44,966 nt of DNA from Methanoculleus sediminis (lineage in GTDB: Archaea > Halobacteriota > Methanomicrobia > Methanomicrobiales > Methanoculleaceae): NCBI RefSeq assembly GCF_001017125.1, contig NZ_JXOJ01000006.1, forward strand, positions 92,633 through 137,598, read 5' to 3'. Position numbers and translations under genes: made by a program. This document shows, piece after piece, positions 31,773-40,164 of the stretch. Every line of letters begins with the position of its first letter. Within the stretch, counting starts at the first letter, position 1. The notes under the pieces were generated by a model, which was given only the letters and a program-made list of their open reading frames with translations, ran no database searches and had not been told where the DNA came from.

Positions 31773-31782
31773 TATATAAATA
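31773..31782 (-). promoter_or_regulatory. TATA box of tbp
   Basis: TATTTATATA on the minus strand, followed by ACC, lies about 28 bases before the tbp ATG. A T6 tract (complement of 31765-31770) just downstream could also stop the acetyl-CoA synthetase transcript. Confidence 0.6.
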
Positions 31783-31791
31783 GTTGGTTTT

Positions 31792-33690
31792 CTACTCCTC
31801 CAATGTCGAGATATCACCGGGGTCCATACCCAGCTCCTGTGCTTTCAGGACCCGCCTCATGATCTTGCCGCTCCGGGTCTTTGGGAGCGACTCGACGAAG
31901 TCAATCTCGGAGGGGATGGCGATGGGACCGAGCGTCATCCTGACGTGGTAAACGAGATCGTTTCTCAGTTTCTCACCGGGCTTCTGGCCGTTCCGGAGGA
32001 TGACGAAGGCTTTGATGGTGTTCCCCTTCAGGGCGTCGGGTTTGCCGATGACGGCGGCCTCCGCCACGGCCTCGTGGGAGACGAGCGCGCTCTCGACCTC
32101 GGCCGTCCCGATGTTGTGCCCGGCAACGACGATCAGGTCGTCGGACCGCCCGATGACCATGATGTAGCCGTCCTTGTCCTTCACCGCGAGGTCGGCCGCG
32201 GTGTAGCAGCCGGAGATGGTGTTCCAGTACTTGCAGTACCGCTCGTCGTCGTTCCAGATCGTCCGCATCATCGACGGCCAGGGCTCCTTGACGACCAGGA
32301 GGCCGCCCGTCCCCGGCGGACACGGGTTGCCCGCCATATCGACGACGTCCGCGACGACGCCCGGGATCGGCTTCCCGGCGAATCCGGGGCGCATCGGCTC
32401 GCCGATCATCGTGGTCACCATGTGCATCCCGGTCTCGGTCTGCCACCAGGTGTCCACGATCGGGCACCGGTCTTTGCCGATGGTGCGGTAGAACCACTCG
32501 AACGCCTCGGGATTGAGCGGTTCGCCGACCGACCCGAGGATGCGGAGCGACGAGAGGTTGTAGCGGTCCGGCCACTCTTCACCCACCCGCATGAACATCC
32601 GGATGGCGGTCGGTGCGGTGTAGAAGATGGTGACGCCGTACTCCTCGATGAGGTTCCAGTAGGTGCCCGGGTCCGGGTAGTCGGGGGTTGCCTCGGCGAT
32701 GAGGCAGGTGGCGCCGTTCAGGAGGGGGCCGTAGACGCCGTAACTGTGGCCGGTGATCCACCCGGGGTCGGCGGTGCACCAGTAGATGTCGTTGTCCTTG
32801 ACGTCGAAGACGTGGCGGGTGGTGTAGTACGTCCCGACCATGTAGCCGCCGCAGGTGTGCACGATGCCCTTCGGGGACCCGGTGGTGCCGCTCGTGTACA
32901 GGATGAAGAGCGGATCTTCCGCATCCATCGGCTCGGCCGGGCACTCCCGCTCGACGCCCTCCATCAGGTCGTAGTAGTCCACCTCCATCTCGGGGTGGAG
33001 TTCGACGGGCTTGTCGAGGTCCCGCCGGAGGATGACGATCCGCTCGACGGAGGGCGCGTTGACGACCGCCTCCTCGACGATGTTCTTGAGCGGGATTGCC
33101 TTGCCGCGCCGGTAGGTGACGTCGGCGGTGACGACCACCTTCGCATCGGTGCCCGTGATGCGCTGGTTGAGCGCGCTGACGCCGAACCCGCCGAAGACGA
33201 CCGAGTGGATCGCCCCGATACGGGCGCAGGCGAGCATGGCGACGATCTGCTCGGGCACCACCGGCATGTAGATGCAGACCCGGTCGCCCTTCCCGACGCC
33301 GAGACGCTTCAGGCCGTTTGCGAACCGGCAGACGGCCTGGAAGAGCTGGCGGTAGGTGAAGATCCGCTCCTCCTCCTCGGTCTCCCCCCGCCACATGATC
33401 GCGACCTTGTTGCGCCGCTGGTTGTGGACGTGGCGGTCCAGGCAGTTGTGGGTGATGTTGAGTTTGCCGTTCAGGAACCACCTGGCGTAGGGGTAGTTCC
33501 ACTCCTTCACCCGGTCCCAGGGCTGGAACCACTCAAGCTCTCTGGCGACGCCGTCCCAGAACCCGTCGGGGTCCGCAAGGAACTCACGGTAGGCCCGGTT
33601 GTAGTCCCCGACCCAGGACTGTTCCCTGCAGTGGGCCTGGGGGGTATAGTACTTCGCCTCCTCGAGTTTGACATCAAAGTTTTCCGCCAT
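31792..33690 (-). CDS. acsA: acetyl-CoA synthetase (AMP-forming)
   Basis: A 632-residue adenylate-forming enzyme that makes acetyl-CoA from acetate, CoA and ATP. In a hydrogenotrophic methanogen this feeds carbon assimilation. Motifs are FILYTSGTTGSPKGIVHT (P-loop, about residues 255-275), the YWCTADPGWITGHSYG region, VDTWWQTETGMHM (acetyl pocket with Trp) and PKTRSGKIMRRVL at the end, whose Lys is the usual acetylation site. The ATG at 33690 follows GAGGTACACGG and gives the usual family length; the frame is open further up but non-coding in character. A 14-base palindrome lies just upstream of the ribosome site. No partner gene; tbp follows 42 bases downstream. Confidence 0.95.
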   Translation of the reverse strand: MAENFDVKLEEAKYYTPQAHCREQSWVGDYNRAYREFLADPDGFWDGVARELEWFQPWDRVKEWNYPYARWFLNGKLNITHNCLDRHVHNQRRNKVAIMWRGETEEEERIFTYRQLFQAVCRFANGLKRLGVGKGDRVCIYMPVVPEQIVAMLACARIGAIHSVVFGGFGVSALNQRITGTDAKVVVTADVTYRRGKAIPLKNIVEEAVVNAPSVERIVILRRDLDKPVELHPEMEVDYYDLMEGVERECPAEPMDAEDPLFILYTSGTTGSPKGIVHTCGGYMVGTYYTTRHVFDVKDNDIYWCTADPGWITGHSYGVYGPLLNGATCLIAEATPDYPDPGTYWNLIEEYGVTIFYTAPTAIRMFMRVGEEWPDRYNLSSLRILGSVGEPLNPEAFEWFYRTIGKDRCPIVDTWWQTETGMHMVTTMIGEPMRPGFAGKPIPGVVADVVDMAGNPCPPGTGGLLVVKEPWPSMMRTIWNDDERYCKYWNTISGCYTAADLAVKDKDGYIMVIGRSDDLIVVAGHNIGTAEVESALVSHEAVAEAAVIGKPDALKGNTIKAFVILRNGQKPGEKLRNDLVYHVRMTLGPIAIPSEIDFVESLPKTRSGKIMRRVLKAQELGMDPGDISTLEE

Positions 33691-33708
33691 CCGTGTACCT
33701 CGATTATA

Positions 33709-33722
33709 CATTATTAATAATG
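33709..33722. promoter_or_regulatory. palindrome in the acsA promoter region
   Basis: CATTATTAATAATG is a perfect 14-base palindrome 19 bases before the acsA ATG. TATACAATA just upstream (about 33728-33736, minus strand) is a TATA candidate, so the palindrome would sit at or downstream of the initiation region. The remaining gap to 34067 shows no gene I can support. Confidence 0.5.
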
Positions 33723-34067
33723 AATATTGTATATCAACATTCTGGTTGAGGGGCCGGATTCGCCTGAAGGTAAACGGCAGGGAACAGTTGCCGATACCGC
33801 ACCGAAAGGACCGGCGACTGCGCCGGGGCATCCGACTCCCGCGCCGTTATGGGGAATCGAAGCCCGGAGAGGCAGGACCGCCGGGCTGGTGCCGGGACGG
33901 GATTGAGGTTTTGCCGGGGACGGTGCCGCGCAACGAGGGGGGCCCGTATGGCCGCCGCAGTATGAGAGGCACCCGCCGGATCGCGAAATCGTCAACGGCG
34001 GCCTTCGATACGAAAGGATAAATGCCAACATTTTTGCCGGGCTCTTTTCCATATTCCATTGATCGCC

Positions 34068-34271
34068 ATGCCCACCAGGGTGATTTCAAAGATCCTCTCC
34101 TTCCGGCACCACGACCGCACGGCTACCTTTGCGGAACAGATGCCCGGCCGGAATACGCGCCTCGCGGCGGCGAAGACCGCGCACGAGCGCGGGGCGCTCG
34201 CCGGGATGAGCGATGCGGCCGACCGGCAGAACGACAGGCAGGTCTACGGGCTCGCGGGGGCAAAGGAATGA
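34068..34271 (+). CDS. small protein of unknown function
   Basis: A 67-residue, polar, mildly basic protein with no signal or membrane helix. It has Ala/Arg-rich helical stretches (MPGRNTRLAAAKTAHERGALAG would span about residues 25-46). No family is recognised. Codon use is strongly G/C at third positions, as in the host genome, which supports it as a gene. The ATG at 34068 lacks a good Shine-Dalgarno. GGATAAATGCC near 34015 may be the promoter. Its stop codon overlaps the next gene's start (ATGA), so the two are coupled; a regulator or antitoxin-like partner role is only a guess. Confidence 0.5.
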   Translation: MPTRVISKILSFRHHDRTATFAEQMPGRNTRLAAAKTAHERGALAGMSDAADRQNDRQVYGLAGAKE

Positions 34272-35107
34272 AGGACATGGAAGGAATCGGGCGAACGATA
34301 AACGATCTTGAGACCGCTGCAATTGAAATTGAAAAGACTGTAATCGGACTACTCCGAACCGTGGAACTGATTCAACGCCCGGATCCCATGGGAGTAGTAT
34401 TCTTCGCCCCAAATAACCATTGGGACGGACTGTCCGGTCAGGCTCAGCAAAAGCAGCGGGACGCGTTACAAAAGTATCAACGGTGGTACACGGTCGCCCA
34501 CCGATATGTCCGGGAATATGTCCCCGAAAGGATCGATGAGTTCAATCGATGCTATTGTGGCGATACGCAAGGCAAGTATGGCGTCATCGATTACATCCAG
34601 CTGGAACGGCCGCAATGGTCACGCAACAAGTCAAGGATCATCGATGATTTCTGGCGTGTCTTCGAGATTCAACGGAGCATCCTCCTCTCCGTATCGGACG
34701 TGACCGAGATAGAGCGAATAAACTTCCGGGAACTCATATCGTCGGAATTCATCGACCGGGAGATCGATGAAGCCGAGGGTCTCTGCATGCTGGGCCACTA
34801 TCGTGCCGCGGGAGCCCTTGCAGGGCTTGCACTTGAGCGGCAACTGAAAATGTTATGCGACAGGTACGGCCTTGAATACCAAAAGGGGGATGCCGCCGAA
34901 CTTCTGGCTCAACGATTGCATGAAAACGACTGTATCAATCCCGGGCAACTTGGAGCCATCCGACACCTTGCCGAGATCGTGAAGAAGTGCTGCCATCCGG
35001 ACGATATCGCCGCCGAAGAGGTCAAAGAGTCGATTGAACGGTTAAAAGAACTGATACGACAGAGTTCTCCGGCCGACCCCGTGCGGCCACCGGATACGAT
35101 AGCGTAG
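34268..35107 (+). CDS. unknown protein with HEPN/DUF4145-like C-terminal region
   Basis: A 279-residue soluble protein. The N-terminal half (about residues 1-150) is helical and mixed (VVFFAPNNHWDGLSGQAQQKQRD... VIDYIQLERPQWSRNKSRIIDDF). The C-terminal half (about 165-265) has the pattern of HEPN/DUF4145-like helical domains: DEAEGLCMLGHYRAAGALAGLALERQL, then a partner helix with CINPGQLGAIRHLAEIVKKC. No clear RxxxxH nuclease motif is seen, so no enzymatic claim is made. Codon use is less G/C-rich than in neighbouring genes (ATT, GAA, CTA, GTA are frequent), a hint of recent acquisition. GGAG-type AAGGA before the ATG lies within the upstream gene. Confidence 0.7.
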   Translation: MKDMEGIGRTINDLETAAIEIEKTVIGLLRTVELIQRPDPMGVVFFAPNNHWDGLSGQAQQKQRDALQKYQRWYTVAHRYVREYVPERIDEFNRCYCGDTQGKYGVIDYIQLERPQWSRNKSRIIDDFWRVFEIQRSILLSVSDVTEIERINFRELISSEFIDREIDEAEGLCMLGHYRAAGALAGLALERQLKMLCDRYGLEYQKGDAAELLAQRLHENDCINPGQLGAIRHLAEIVKKCCHPDDIAAEEVKESIERLKELIRQSSPADPVRPPDTIA

Positions 35108-35244
35108 CGGAGACGGAACTTCGCCACCATCCGTCGGCCCGTCTCCGGCCGTGCGGTCAGGGGTCCCCGCACCGCAAAGGCACGGGGTATACGGGCATGA
35201 ATGCGAGAGGATGGGGATAGGACCTCGTGGAGTGGAAAAGAACC

Positions 35245-35258
35245 CGCTAAAAAAACAA
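35245..35258 (-). terminator. T7 terminator after transcription factor S
   Basis: The complement of 35249-35255 is seven T, about 50 bases past the stop. The gap 35108-35307 also holds GGAGACGG and CCGTCTCC facing each other (35108-35145), a possible hairpin for the opposite-strand gene. Confidence 0.4.
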
Positions 35259-35307
35259 CAGAAAGAAATGCGCCCCGAAGGGACACCAGAACAGTAAACC
35301 TGACGAA

Positions 35308-35622
35308 TCAATCGTACTCGCGCCAGGTCTTGCCGCAGGCGGTGCACCGGAAGAACCTGACTTCGCTCTCATCCGCCGCACGCAGCTGCCGCAGCCACCA
35401 GAATGCCGTCGTGCAGTCGCAATCCGGGCACTTGATGGTCGCGGTCGGGAGGGTCGCTATCTTGTCCTCCTCGTCGACGATGGTGATCTCTTTCTCCACG
35501 CGTTTGTCTGTCTTCTTTAACCGGTCTGTTTCATTGATCTCCCGGATATAGCCACATTTTTTGCATTTCAGCTGACCACCGGACGATATCATCAGACCTT
35601 TACACTGCGGACAGAACATCAT
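35308..35622 (-). CDS. transcription factor S (TFS, TFIIS/RPB9-like)
   Basis: A 104-residue archaeal transcript-cleavage factor. The N-terminal zinc ribbon uses Cys4, Cys7, Cys20, Cys23 and the C-terminal one Cys65, Cys68, Cys93, Cys96. The tip of the second ribbon carries RAADESEV (Asp84-Glu85), the acidic pair that reaches the RNA polymerase active site and triggers RNA cleavage in stalled complexes. Paralogues lacking this pair inhibit polymerase, so this is the active type. Two ATGs stand together (35622 and 35619). No Shine-Dalgarno is seen and an AATTAATT box lies about 30 bases upstream, which fits a leaderless or near-leaderless mRNA. Confidence 0.93.
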   Translation of the reverse strand: MMFCPQCKGLMISSGGQLKCKKCGYIREINETDRLKKTDKRVEKEITIVDEEDKIATLPTATIKCPDCDCTTAFWWLRQLRAADESEVRFFRCTACGKTWREYD

Positions 35623-35747
35623 TGTAATGAATGGGGTGCCGATCGCAATTAATTCTTGGTCGTGGCGCATGATCCATTCGCATGGCACGTGGCCCGGATC
35701 GAACGTGCGCACAAATAATTATAGCCGGATACGCCGAAGGGTAAAGG

Positions 35748-36572
35748 ATGAAGGATTACCTGGTGCTGATCTCCTGCATCTGCTTTCTCGTCTTTCTCAT
35801 CCCGGGCAGGTTCAGGAGATACTTCGCACTTGGCGGATGGGCAAGCATCGTCGGATACCTCTTTCTCGAGCTGCCCTACTACTTCTCAATCAATAACTTC
35901 ATGTACCCGGCGATAGCCTTCCTCTCGCTGCCTTTCCTCTATATCACCGCAAAATACCTGCTCCGCGACGACCCCCGCGTGATGCAGATCTCGATGATAG
36001 CGGCCGTCGCATTCCTGATTTACGCTCCCTTCGGCTACATACCCGCACTCGGGAACTGGCTGATTGCAGCCGTCGCCGATCAGACCTCCGCGGCGCTCGC
36101 GGCAGTCGGCTATCCCGTAACCTTCCAGGCCTGGAACCTGATGGAGCGCAACGGACTCCAGACCGAGATCATCCTCGCCTGCACCGGCATCCAGAGCATC
36201 GCGATCATGCTCGGGGTCGCCTGGGGCGTGCAGTCGACGCTGAAGCAGAAGATCGCCGGCTTCTTCGTCGTCTTTCCGACGATCTACATCCTCAATATCG
36301 TGCGGAACGTCTTCGTGATAACGGCCTACACCGAACAGTGGTTCCCCTACCTCCCCGAGATTGCCGGCAACGGCGAATTCGGTTACGAGAGCTTCTTCTG
36401 GGCGCACAACGTCATGGCGGAACTCGGGGCGCTCGTCCTTCTCGTGATCCTCGCGTACGCTCTCTTCACGATCGTGCCCGGGCTCGGCACCCTCGCCGAC
36501 AGTCTCTACCGGCTCTACCGCGGCGAGATCGAGCAGGTCGTCCGACCGAACGCCGGAAAGACCGAACGTTGA
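35748..36572 (+). CDS. artA: archaeosortase A
   Basis: A 274-residue membrane transpeptidase with about seven helices. It removes the C-terminal PGF-CTERM segment of surface proteins and links them to an archaeal lipid. The catalytic triad of the exosortase/archaeosortase family is present: Cys145 in ILACTGIQSIA, Arg186 in LNIVRNVFVI and His220 in FFWAHNVMAELG. Length and layout fit ArtA. No PGF-CTERM substrate is encoded in this window. The next gene downstream (opposite strand) is a CDP-alcohol phosphatidyltransferase, a family whose members supply the lipid partner in other archaea. It diverges from TFS. Confidence 0.9.
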   Translation: MKDYLVLISCICFLVFLIPGRFRRYFALGGWASIVGYLFLELPYYFSINNFMYPAIAFLSLPFLYITAKYLLRDDPRVMQISMIAAVAFLIYAPFGYIPALGNWLIAAVADQTSAALAAVGYPVTFQAWNLMERNGLQTEIILACTGIQSIAIMLGVAWGVQSTLKQKIAGFFVVFPTIYILNIVRNVFVITAYTEQWFPYLPEIAGNGEFGYESFFWAHNVMAELGALVLLVILAYALFTIVPGLGTLADSLYRLYRGEIEQVVRPNAGKTER

Positions 36573-36634
36573 CGCCGGGCGGGAAGTGCCCGGTAGTCGC
36601 ACTCCAGAGTGTCGTTCTTCGAAGACCTTCTGTC

Positions 36635-36671
36635 TTCTCATGCTCCTGCCGTTCCGGCAGTCGCACCCTTC
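36635..36671. repeat. 37-base repeat shared with 40128-40164
   Basis: This stretch is the reverse complement of 40128-40164 with a single mismatch. It includes GGAACGGCAGGAGCATGAGA (complement strand). It lies in the gap 36573-36938, which otherwise holds the large inverted repeat and no gene. Confidence 0.7.
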
Positions 36672-36763
36672 GGCCAGTCGCACTTCGCGTGAGACTTCAG
36701 CACAGAGTGAGTTCAGGGGCTCACGCGAAGCCGAGAAGGGGAGTTGATCTCAGATAAACCGAT

Positions 36764-36846
36764 CTTCGCGTCCTTCGCGGCTTCGCGTGAGCTAACAGTT
36801 TATAGGCGATGATACGGCCTCACGCGAAGAACGCGAAGCCGCGAAG
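36764..36846. repeat. long imperfect inverted repeat (copy 2)
   Basis: Arms 36764-36791 and 36819-36846 (28 bases each, 27 apart) are nearly identical in sequence to the element at 3030-3111: the right arms are the same and the left arms differ by one base. The loop also shares CTAAC-like sequence. A further half-arm (CTCACGCGAAG) stands at 36720-36730. Confidence 0.8.
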
Positions 36847-36917
36847 GCCGAAGGGCACAGATTGAGCACCGTCAGGATGCGGGCTGCAACGCCCATCCGC
36901 CACGCTTCCTCAAGGCC

Positions 36918-36924
36918 AAAAAAA
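36918..36924 (-). terminator. T7 terminator of the phosphatidyltransferase gene
   Basis: Seven T on the coding strand, 14 bases past the stop codon. Confidence 0.5.
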
Positions 36925-36938
36925 GATCTGCGAGCCGG

Positions 36939-37571
36939 TCAGGAATACCGCCGGTAGAGGTAGAAGACCCGCTGGACCGCGGAGAGGTTCGTGCAGACCG
37001 CGATGAGGAGCACCGAAACCCAGAGGAGTCCGGTCACGCCGCCGAGCACCAGCACGAGGATCGTCTCCGGTCTGCCGAAGAAGCCGACTCCTTCGAGGGG
37101 GTCCTCGATCTTCCCGGCGACCCTCTCGGAGTAACCGATCTCCGCGTAGGTGACGGGCTTGATGAAGGTGTTCATCAGCGATCCCGCGAGCGCCAGCCCA
37201 ACGACACCGAAGTCGGCGACCGGCGGGACGTCGATGAGATGGCTGACGATAGGGATGCCGGAGAACCCCACGCCGAGGATGACCGCCGCGTCGACGTATT
37301 TGTCGGCGATCCAGTCGAAGACCGCCCCGAACCGGCTCTCGGCGTGATTCTTCCGGGCGACGTTGCCGTCCACCAGGTCGAGGATCGCCGAGACGAACAG
37401 GAGCAGGCTGCCCGCGAGGAAGTGCCGACCGGCGAAGGCAAGTGCGCACGAAAAACCGAAGAGCACGGAGAGTACCGAGACCTGATTCGGCGTAACGCCC
37501 AGGCGTATAAAAAACGACGCGATTGGCTCCGTATATTTGATGAATTTCGGCCGCAGGGAGGTTATATTCAT
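36939..37571 (-). CDS. CDP-alcohol phosphatidyltransferase (archaetidyl-headgroup synthase)
   Basis: A 210-residue membrane enzyme that joins CDP-archaeol to a polar headgroup. The full family motif is present: Asp65, Asp68, Gly69, Ala72, Arg73, Gly82, Asp86, Asp90 (DLVDGNVAR then GAVFDWIAD). The N-terminal RLGVTPNQVSVLS is also typical. About six helices are visible. Overall it is closest to the archaetidylinositol-phosphate-synthase/PgsA-like group, but the acceptor alcohol (inositol phosphate, glycerol phosphate or serine) cannot be fixed by eye. No ribosome site is seen; GATAAAATATGCG directly before the ATG is AT-rich. It diverges from the pyrimidine reductase gene. Confidence 0.9.
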   Translation of the reverse strand: MNITSLRPKFIKYTEPIASFFIRLGVTPNQVSVLSVLFGFSCALAFAGRHFLAGSLLLFVSAILDLVDGNVARKNHAESRFGAVFDWIADKYVDAAVILGVGFSGIPIVSHLIDVPPVADFGVVGLALAGSLMNTFIKPVTYAEIGYSERVAGKIEDPLEGVGFFGRPETILVLVLGGVTGLLWVSVLLIAVCTNLSAVQRVFYLYRRYS

Positions 37572-37714
37572 CGCATATTTTATCTGCCCGAAAGGAGTTT
37601 AACCTTTGCTCTGATGGACGAGGGCGCAACACTTCACCCGGAATACCGTTTACGGGCTAAAATCACCAGATTCATAAATGCTCCCGCCAGATAGATCACC
37701 GGGAACGAATTCCA

Positions 37715-38401
37715 ATGCCAGAACACGACAGGCCGCACGTGCTCATGATGTCGGAGATCACCGTCGATGGGAAACTCACCCTGAAACGCGGGGCTTCGAG
37801 CAAGATTCTCATGAAGTACATGGCCCCCGAAACCGAACTCCTCCTCCACCGGACCCGGGCGGAATACGACGCCATCATGGTCGGGGCAAACACCATCAGG
37901 ATCGACAACTCCTTCCTGACGGTCAGGCTGGTCGAGGGAAAAAGCCCGCTCCGCGTCATTCCGAGCAGCCGGGCGGATATCCCGCCGGAAGCAAACGTCC
38001 TCGGACCTGACGCGAGAACCGTCATCGCCGTCAGCAAGGCCGCGCCGGCGGAAAATGTCGCCCGGCTCCGGGAAAGCGGCGTCGACGTCGTCGTCGCGGG
38101 CGAGAGAGAGGTCGATCTGCCGGAACTGATGGGTATTCTCTCGAGGGACTACGGCGTCGACCGGATGATGATCGAGGGGGGGCCGACGCTGAACTGGGCG
38201 ATGCTGAACCACCGGCTCGTGGACGAGATCCGCCTGATCCATCTGCCGTTCATCGTCGGCGGCGCCGATACCCCGTCGCTCGTCGGCGGCATGCATATCG
38301 AGACCGAGGAGGAGATGTTCCGGCTCTCCTTAAAGCGCCACTTCATGTGCGGGAGCAACCTGGTCACCGAGTGGAACGTGCTCTACCAGCCCGGAAATTA
38401 A
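37715..38401 (+). CDS. diaminohydroxyphosphoribosylaminopyrimidine reductase (archaeal riboflavin pathway)
   Basis: A 228-residue RibD C-terminal-domain protein with no deaminase domain. This stand-alone form is 2,5-diamino-6-ribosylamino-4(3H)-pyrimidinone 5'-phosphate reductase of archaea and fungi. It reduces the ribose with NAD(P)H on the way to riboflavin and to the F420 chromophore. Motifs are MSEITVDGKLTL near the start, AIMVGANTIRIDNSFLTVR (about residues 53-71), and MMIEGGPTLNWAMLNHRLVDEIRL (about 150-173). The alternative, a dihydrofolate-reductase-like enzyme, is less likely given these motifs. It is transcribed alone. Confidence 0.9.
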   Translation: MPEHDRPHVLMMSEITVDGKLTLKRGASSKILMKYMAPETELLLHRTRAEYDAIMVGANTIRIDNSFLTVRLVEGKSPLRVIPSSRADIPPEANVLGPDARTVIAVSKAAPAENVARLRESGVDVVVAGEREVDLPELMGILSRDYGVDRMMIEGGPTLNWAMLNHRLVDEIRLIHLPFIVGGADTPSLVGGMHIETEEEMFRLSLKRHFMCGSNLVTEWNVLYQPGN

Positions 38402-38422
38402 CCACTTTTCATCGCCGACCCC

Positions 38423-39694
38423 CTAGATCATCATGTAGGGGTCGGCCTTCATGTATTCCCGGCAGACCGTCGTCGCGTAGTGGCCGGGAGGGAGCGTGAA
38501 TTTGAGCCGGACGTCCGCACCGGATACGTCCGTTTCCACGTCGGCGGAGAGGCTGATCGGCCGGAGCACCCCGGAAAACGCAGTCTCCACGAACCGGGAG
38601 GCGCGCTCGAAGTCCCCGGCGTCGATACCCGACTCAGTCATCAGTTCCTGCATCATCTCATCCATCGGCCCGTGCGACGCCACGGTCCCGGCTCCCGGGA
38701 TGAACAGGGCGATTCGGCACCGGTCGCGGCGAATCTGCATCAGGGCCGCCTGCCGGTTCCGCGCGGAGACGATATCCTCGCGGCCGCCTGAAAAGAGGAG
38801 CCGGTCGCCGATCTCGGGCTCGGTGAGCGACATGCCGGCATCGATGCGGGAGGAGAGTGCGCAGTTGAAGAGGTAGGACTGGTATGCGCTCACGAGGAGC
38901 GAGAGGAGTTTCGGGGGGAGCGCCCGGAGCGCGCCGGCGTAATCGCCGGGGTTCGCGACGAGGTGGTTCGCCATCGCCCGCTCGTAGGTCATCCGGACAG
39001 GGAGATCGGCGAGCGCCGCCCGTGCATCGCGGGTCTCGGCGAAGTGAGTCCGGGCGCGCTCGACCTCCTCCGGCTCCCGGGGGTAGGCCCGGCCGATATA
39101 GGTGGCCACGGCGCCTTCGTAGTCGCCCTTGAGGATCCTCTCGCCGACGAGGTGCGTGACCGGCCGGACGACGCCGAACCGCTGCAGCCCGTAGTAGTTC
39201 GGTATCCCGGCGGACGCCACCTCCGTCGCCGCCTGCACCCGTGCCGAAAGGCCGTCTTCGATGCAGTTGCGGATGACGATATCGAACCGGTTGCCGGCGA
39301 GGCTGCCGAGGGCGAGCGGGTGCTGCGACCGCCCGACGACCTCGAGCGAGATGTCCGCAAGATGCACCTGCTCCACGGCCTCCGGCGGGACGTCGTAGAT
39401 CGATATGAACTGCGTGGTCACCGCGTTCTTGTCCTTCGTCCCCGCCCAGGCGATCCGCCGGTGGCTGACGCCGAGCCGTTTTGCAATCTCCTTGACCGCC
39501 CGCTGGAGTTCCCAGTTCGTCTTGGTGAGCCGGCAGATGAGATACGGGCCGTTCTGGTCGCTGATCGGGAGCGGGAGTTCCTCGACGACAAAGTCTTCCG
39601 GGCTTGCACGGAGCCGCCCGCCGATGCCGGGAGCGTCGGACGCGTAGTAGCGCATCCCGAGTTCCTGCTCGAGGGGGTGGGGCGAGGGCATCAT
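38423..39694 (-). CDS. truD: tRNA pseudouridine(13) synthase TruD
   Basis: A 423-residue pseudouridine synthase for position 13 of tRNA (archaeal/Pus7 branch). The catalytic Asp is Asp88 in WAGTKDKNAVTTQ. Further landmarks are NRFDIVIRN (about residue 132), PNYYGLQRFG (about 172) and the inserted TRUD domain (about 175-370) with SYQSYLFNCALS. C-terminal LKFTLPPGHYATTVCREYMK closes the barrel. Length is usual for archaeal members. The ATG overlaps the pth2 stop by four bases (ATGA), so truD is translated after pth2 from one mRNA. Confidence 0.95.
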   Translation of the reverse strand: MMPSPHPLEQELGMRYYASDAPGIGGRLRASPEDFVVEELPLPISDQNGPYLICRLTKTNWELQRAVKEIAKRLGVSHRRIAWAGTKDKNAVTTQFISIYDVPPEAVEQVHLADISLEVVGRSQHPLALGSLAGNRFDIVIRNCIEDGLSARVQAATEVASAGIPNYYGLQRFGVVRPVTHLVGERILKGDYEGAVATYIGRAYPREPEEVERARTHFAETRDARAALADLPVRMTYERAMANHLVANPGDYAGALRALPPKLLSLLVSAYQSYLFNCALSSRIDAGMSLTEPEIGDRLLFSGGREDIVSARNRQAALMQIRRDRCRIALFIPGAGTVASHGPMDEMMQELMTESGIDAGDFERASRFVETAFSGVLRPISLSADVETDVSGADVRLKFTLPPGHYATTVCREYMKADPYMMI

Positions 39695-40053
39695 AATAGC
39701 GAGAGGTCTCCGGTGATCCGGTCGAGGTCTTCGGAGCGGGAGGGGCCGAGGCCGAGCGCCGTCACGGTTCCCGGCGGGATCTCGGTCATCCCGGCGTCCT
39801 GGATGATCGATGCAGGGATACCCGCCCGTTCCGCGATCGTCTTGAGTTCAAAGAGCTGCCGCTCGGACGAAGCCTTCAGCACCACCTTCTTCTGTCCTTC
39901 GTCGAGCCAGGCCTTCCTCGCCAGCTTGTCGGCCTTCTCGTAGGCCCCGATGGCGGCGTGGGCGATCTGCGCGCACTTCTTGCCGCAGCTCATCTTGATG
40001 TCGGCGCGCACGACCAGGCACTGCTTCCACTTGAACTCCCGTGTATCAGGCAT
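39691..40053 (-). CDS. pth2: peptidyl-tRNA hydrolase, archaeal type
   Basis: A 120-residue Pth2 enzyme that releases peptides from prematurely dissociated peptidyl-tRNA. The family sequence is clear: WKQCLVVRADIKMSCGKKCAQIAHAA (Lys and His near the active site), GQKKVVLKASSERQLFEL, then IQDAGMTEIPPGTVTALGLGP (about residues 84-104, including the catalytic Asp-Ala-Gly-x-Thr). The gene is the first of the pth2-truD operon. The upstream gap is repeat-rich. Confidence 0.97.
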   Translation of the reverse strand: MPDTREFKWKQCLVVRADIKMSCGKKCAQIAHAAIGAYEKADKLARKAWLDEGQKKVVLKASSERQLFELKTIAERAGIPASIIQDAGMTEIPPGTVTALGLGPSRSEDLDRITGDLSLL

Positions 40054-40127
40054 TTCGTACTATCTGGGGCATGATCCGTCAAATACGCAGCTGTGGGGTG
40101 CGACGTTCCTCTGAAATGCGACGGGCT

Positions 40128-40164
40128 GAAGGGTGCGACCGCCGGAACGGCAGGAGCATGAGAA
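40128..40164. repeat. 37-base repeat, inverted copy of 36635-36671
   Basis: Reverse complement of 36635-36671 with one mismatch. Confidence 0.7.

Noticed and set aside
33668-34021. 117-codon frame upstream of the unknown gene pair
   Set aside because: It starts inside acsA antisense and has no coding character; the gap is treated as regulatory and empty.
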